Shown in pieces: positions 60,401 through 64,000 of a stretch of 64,000 nt of DNA. Positions within the stretch are counted from its first letter, which is position 1, and each line of letters opens with the position of its first letter. Origin of the DNA: Mucidula mucida (Eukaryota; Basidiomycota; Agaricomycetes; Agaricales; Physalacriaceae); assembly GCA_015501055.1 (NCBI GenBank), contig JADNYV010000145.1:1-64000 (forward strand). The letters run 5' to 3'. The notes under the pieces were generated by a model. That model searched no databases and was not told the origin of the DNA. It worked only from the letters and a program-made list of their open reading frames with translations. The position numbers and the translations under genes are program-made.

Positions 60401-62397
60401 ACCGGGGATCCAACAAACCCGATTCTATTATTTTTGCGCAGGCCACATAGCATGCCAGGCGCCTAGCTTGACTTTTGGACGCTGACGCCTCACCAGCAAA
60501 AGTGCCTGTCAACAGACCAGGCAAAATGATTCGGCAGACATATGTCGGGTGACCAGAGACGTGGTGCGAGACCTCGTACTCTATCCGAAGGTCGCCGGAA
60601 GTCAAAGTTGGTGACTGTTCCCGAAGTTGAGCTCCGACACGGTAGATCAACAGAGTGGCGTCTGTAAGATACACGCGTGCGCCAGTAACGGGTTCTGTCA
60701 GATGTTGGTGACCTTCTGACCCAACACAAGAAGGATTAATGAATGGCTTGAGTTGGGCCGAGGTGGATGGAGGAAGCAGGGAGGGCGTGTATTCCAGGCC
60801 CCACATCTTCACGCATCGCTCATCTTGGAAAGAAGTTCCAAGGTAACACGATGGGTAGAATTCTCCCTCTCAGCTAGAAGGATCACTTGACTCTGAGCTC
60901 CTTGAGAGCGCGAATATGTATACGCATGTGAAAGATATCCGTTTGGTAACGAAAACCTGTGGTACAACCAGAAGGTCAAAATGGAAAAGTACGACGAACA
61001 ATAAGACAGACCGAACTACCAATGAGGCCCTGGGAATGTCTAGATCTTCCGTCAAGGAAGAGGCGATAAGGAGATTATAGGTCTCGGCTCCAAAGGCTTG
61101 TAGAATGTCTTCCTACTCACCAATGAGCACCGCACACAAAGAAAGAACGTCTCCTGAAAATACCTGTGTCTCCGGCGTTTCGTCGTCCCCGAGGACCTGA
61201 CAACGAAATGCGTGCAGGTCGCCTATGGCACGAATTAATTCCAGCATTGCACACGCAATTGTCTTGTTGGATACTGTATACTTATTCAGACCAAATTAAT
61301 GATAATACCATCGCATGTGGACGAACCGAATACTACACCGCGGAAGCCTTTTTCCAACGGCTCACACGACTTCAGGACTTGCACGAGTCGCAAAAATTTA
61401 GGGGAAACATTGCATCCTGCGGTATAGATATTGAGATTGGGCATTGAGAATGTCCAACTCTTGATCACATCCCGCGCCTTCGATCTCATTCGGGCGGTCA
61501 CATCCGTAACATCCTCTGCATCCCTAAGCAATGGAGGGCTGTTTTCGATGTCGACAAGGGCACGCTTCCATGATAAGTCTGAGGCACAAAGTCCTAGTTC
61601 TTCGTTGATTTGCTGAGATGCAGCGGCGTACGGATCAAAAAAAGGATGCTGTCTAGTCGATTGAGCGATGGTAATGTTGAGGGACTGAGAATGATTTCGA
61701 TGACAAGGATCATATAGGACTATCGATTCTCTAGGAAAGCCGCTGACTAGGATCCAGATTGAATTTTTCTCGCTAAAGGATGAGACACTGAAATTTACCG
61801 ATATCAGCGCGAGCTTGGTGCTTTGTCTTGCGTCTTTTTAAAGGCCTTTCGGATTCCTGGACAGGAGCTGGCAAGTTATCACAGTGCAGGCGACTAGTCG
61901 AGGGTGCAGATGACGTTGAGTCCGCCAAAGAAGACACGCCGCCATCAGCATCACCCATGTTATCGACCTGCAAGCTGTTATTGCCAGTCTCCTGTTTCCA
62001 TTTTCCTTTCCATATTTTCAGCATATGGGGAGTATCGAAAAGAGGATGCGCGCAGAGTGGAAGTAAGGAGCAAAACGTCACCTGATTGTGTCCACAAAAG
62101 GAATCACCGCCCACTTCAAGATCATAATGACCAGATATACGTGCCGGAGTATGCTCTCTCCTTGGTTTGTACCTCTCGATAAGCATTTCTCGGACTTGAT
62201 TAGCGCTGGAGATATGTACTGGTATAGTAGATGGACTCCGGAATATTACTGAGATGACACCTTACCGAAATTCTGTGCGTCTGATGCTCTGTCCGAAGGG
62301 GTGATTCCTGATGGTCGATACATTCAAATGGGGAATAAACTGCGTAAATCATGGAGCTTATGTCTTTGCCTTTATAACCGCACATAATGTCCCTCAC
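57450..62397 (-). CDS. DCL: Dicer-like RNase III protein, N-terminally reduced
   Basis: Processes dsRNA to small RNAs in the RNAi pathway. Blocks from N to C: a stretch with [20 protein letters not shown] and [11 protein letters not shown] that matches the helicase insert; helicase-C remnants [18 protein letters not shown] and [16 protein letters not shown]; a DUF283/PAZ-like part ([32 protein letters not shown]); RNase IIIa [17 protein letters not shown] and [17 protein letters not shown]; RNase IIIb [15 protein letters not shown] (joined across an intron of about 65 nt), [15 protein letters not shown] and [17 protein letters not shown]; and a dsRBD-like end [18 protein letters not shown]. 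Both catalytic centres look complete. Walker A (GSGKT), DECH and TASP motifs were not found, and the + strand is taken by another gene from 62421. Near 60790 one base is missing. The start codon is unknown. Confidence 0.8.
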
Positions 62398-62420
62398 AAC
62401 GTAGCTATGGTGACATCATC

Positions 62421-63558
62421 ATGGACTTGTTGAGAAGCCACGTGGTAGTCTTTACCAACATGCTCCGACAAGTACCTCAGCGTTTATGTCGCTCACTGTC
62501 TACTGATGTTCACAACTCGACGTCGTTGATACCCATTCTTCATCGTGATCCGTCTCATCCCGACGTTCCGCTCACTCCCGGCGCGCGATCAATATCGCTT
62601 GCTCATCCCAAGGACCAGTCGCCGCCTTCAGCTCACTCGTTGTCCGATCCAACGTCCCATACACCGCCGCCGCCGCCGGCACCATCGCAGTCAACAGAGG
62701 ATGAACAGGCAACAGTCTCGGGCGTACCTTCCACTCTTCCTGCTCCTTCCAAGCCACCAACTTACTCTCATCCGCCATTTCATACCCATGCTTTCTTCAC
62801 TGCTTTGGAGAAGACATTTCCAACGCCCACAGCACGGAGTCTCATGCGTGCCACCCGTGGACTTTTGGTAGATCGCATAGGGAGGGTCAGGCGGGAGGGA
62901 TTGCAGGTCAAGGACCTCGATAACGTGCGTTATTGTTCGCGTTCGCGTTTCGTCAGCCAACGTGATAGACAGCAAGCCTATCTCTTTCGAGCAGCCCTCT
63001 CCGAGCTCAGGCAAGACGTTACCACAAACATTAAGAATGACACCGCCTGCATCATCGCTTCCACAGCTGCGCTGAGGAAAGAGGTAGACAAACTCGACGT
63101 CAAGATGAAGGAGGACGTTAGTACCCTGAAACATGAGTGCGTGTCGTTCTCTTGAATAGATGACGCGAAATGACACGGTTCTAAAGGATCCAGATGGAGG
63201 TTGACAGCAGAAAGAACGAAGTTCGAGAAGAGTTTAAACAGCATGACATACAGCTGGAAGTTCGTCATTTCCTTTCTTTCTCGCGCATGACCATCTAATA
63301 CACTGACAGGAAATGCTGAGTAAAGCTATCGTCGAAATTAGCGAATTGCGTACCCGAGTTGAAGAGGTCAAATGGCATAATATGCGACGCGCCGTGGGTA
63401 CGACGATATGTTTCTTCCATCCCTCATATGCATCACTTATCATCTTTATAGTTACGCTCTTCTCGTTTGTGGCTCTTACTATAGTAGGTCTAGAGCTTCG
63501 GCCGAAACCCCCAACAGCATCTGTACCAATATCACCGCCAACCAGATACCCGTCATAG
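62421..63558 (+). CDS. FMP32: DUF1640 coiled-coil mitochondrial protein (FMP32/MCUR1-like)
   Basis: Inner-membrane coiled-coil protein of the CCDC90/MCUR1 family linked to complex IV assembly and to the Ca2+ uniporter in animals. Starts at 62421 or at [18 protein letters not shown] (62460), the latter a typical presequence. A Pro/Ser/Thr-rich region (to about 100) is followed by the DUF1640 core, [60 protein letters not shown], then a long coiled coil ([40 protein letters not shown]) and a C-terminal membrane helix [16 protein letters not shown]. Four introns (for example 62923-62972 region and 63390-63452). Its start faces the reduced 5' end of the Dicer-like gene. Confidence 0.82.
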
Positions 63559-63789
63559 CTCGTACAACTCATGTCAACCAGGCAGATGGTTTGGAGAAGC
63601 TGGACTGGGTCACATAATCCCTAGACACAGACCTCGGATTCTGGCATACATCACATCGTAATCATTGTACTACATCATTCATCTCCTAATATACCGCGAC
63701 TCATTCTTTTGTAAGCATTGGAGGACATGACCAGATGAGGAATGAATGCGATAAAACCAATTCATCGTTGAAGCGACGAGAACTGATAA

Positions 63790-64000
63790 TCAAACAAAGG
63801 GATTTGTTCCAGCTTCATACGCGAAACGAGCAGAATATTTGGCCGCCTGGGAAACCTCATCTTGGTAGATGTCCAATTCCTTCTTGATACCAGTCAGAGC
63901 ATCTACGCCCAAGGGCACCCGCAGAGGTGCATCCCAGTCGCGTCCCAGTGATACATAGATTCGACAGCCTTGTCGGTGTCTCCGACGGGAGGCATTTTGT
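63790..64000 (-). CDS. Short-chain dehydrogenase/reductase, 3' end only
   Basis: The window ends inside this gene. The visible C-terminus reads KMPPVGDTDKAVES and then YVSLGRDWDAPLRVPLGVDA, LTGIKKELDIYQDEVSQAAK and stops after EAGTNPFV. The pattern GDxxKA...PLRxxLGxDAxxxIKxEL is usual for the end of classical SDR enzymes of the retinol-dehydrogenase-like type. Between KAVES and YVSLG (about 63955) the frame changes by what looks like one missing base, because the next codons in the first frame (MYHWDATG) do not match. Substrate is unknown. Confidence 0.55.
   Translation of the reverse strand, partial: QNASRRRHRQGCRIYVSLGRDWDAPLRVPLGVDALTGIKKELDIYQDEVSQAAKYSARFAYEAGTNPFV

Overview
The window is nuclear DNA of a filamentous basidiomycete, most likely a wood- or litter-decaying agaricomycete. 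The evidence is intron-dense genes (introns mostly 45-57 nt, GT-AG with a few GC-AG), a secreted multicopper laccase with 17 introns, a CBM1-tailed esterase of the GDS type, a barwin/expansin-like secreted protein, Zn2Cys6 regulators, an F-box/LRR protein and a relic of the MGQRHQAF-type agaric family. No CRISPR array, tRNA, rRNA or complete transposon was recognised. I deduced splice models by hand from reading frame and protein-family expectation; where exon lengths are given they sum to whole codons.

Layout. 0-2 kb: GC-rich inverted repeat and a decayed MGQRHQAF-family gene with a CAC microsatellite abutting its start codon. 2-10 kb: HSV2-like PROPPIN, a 2.1 kb empty stretch, laccase, and a Ser-rich protein of unknown function. 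10.5-17.5 kb: VMA21 and ALG8 (divergent, both ER proteins), an M18 aspartyl aminopeptidase, an SGNH esterase with CBM1, and RPA3. 17.6-25.4 kb: two divergent pairs, UTP12/IMP4 and TVP38/LOA1. 25.6-36.9 kb: an RRM protein, cystathionine gamma-synthase, a large Zn2Cys6 activator, the expansin-like protein and a divergent beta-tubulin. 37-50 kb: syntaxin UFE1, the PHO85 kinase, a PRXL2-type thioredoxin-fold protein, an F-box protein, SSU72 and UTP7. 50-64 kb: proteasome alpha2, an omega GST, a small Zn2Cys6 protein, an aldehyde dehydrogenase, COX7C/COX8, a Dicer-like RNase III, a DUF1640 mitochondrial protein and the 3' end of a short-chain dehydrogenase.

How the genes relate. Most are housekeeping: small-subunit processome (UTP12, IMP4, UTP7), N-glycosylation and ER (ALG8, VMA21, UFE1), lipid and Golgi trafficking (LOA1, TVP38), cell-cycle and transcription control (PHO85, SSU72), proteasome and respiration. 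Plant-biomass attack is represented by the lacc­ase, the CBM1 esterase and the expansin-like protein, but they lie apart and do not form a cluster.

Most notable: a Dicer-like gene with both RNase III centres but no recognisable ATPase core; a beta-tubulin with Leu/Val at the positions corresponding to benzimidazole-site residues 198/200; a 4-nt micro-exon, and a first exon whose coding part is only the ATG; and at least seven places where a conserved reading frame is broken by what looks like a single missing base, a uniform pattern that points to assembly error at least as much as to gene decay. I did not find a clear undescribed multi-gene system.
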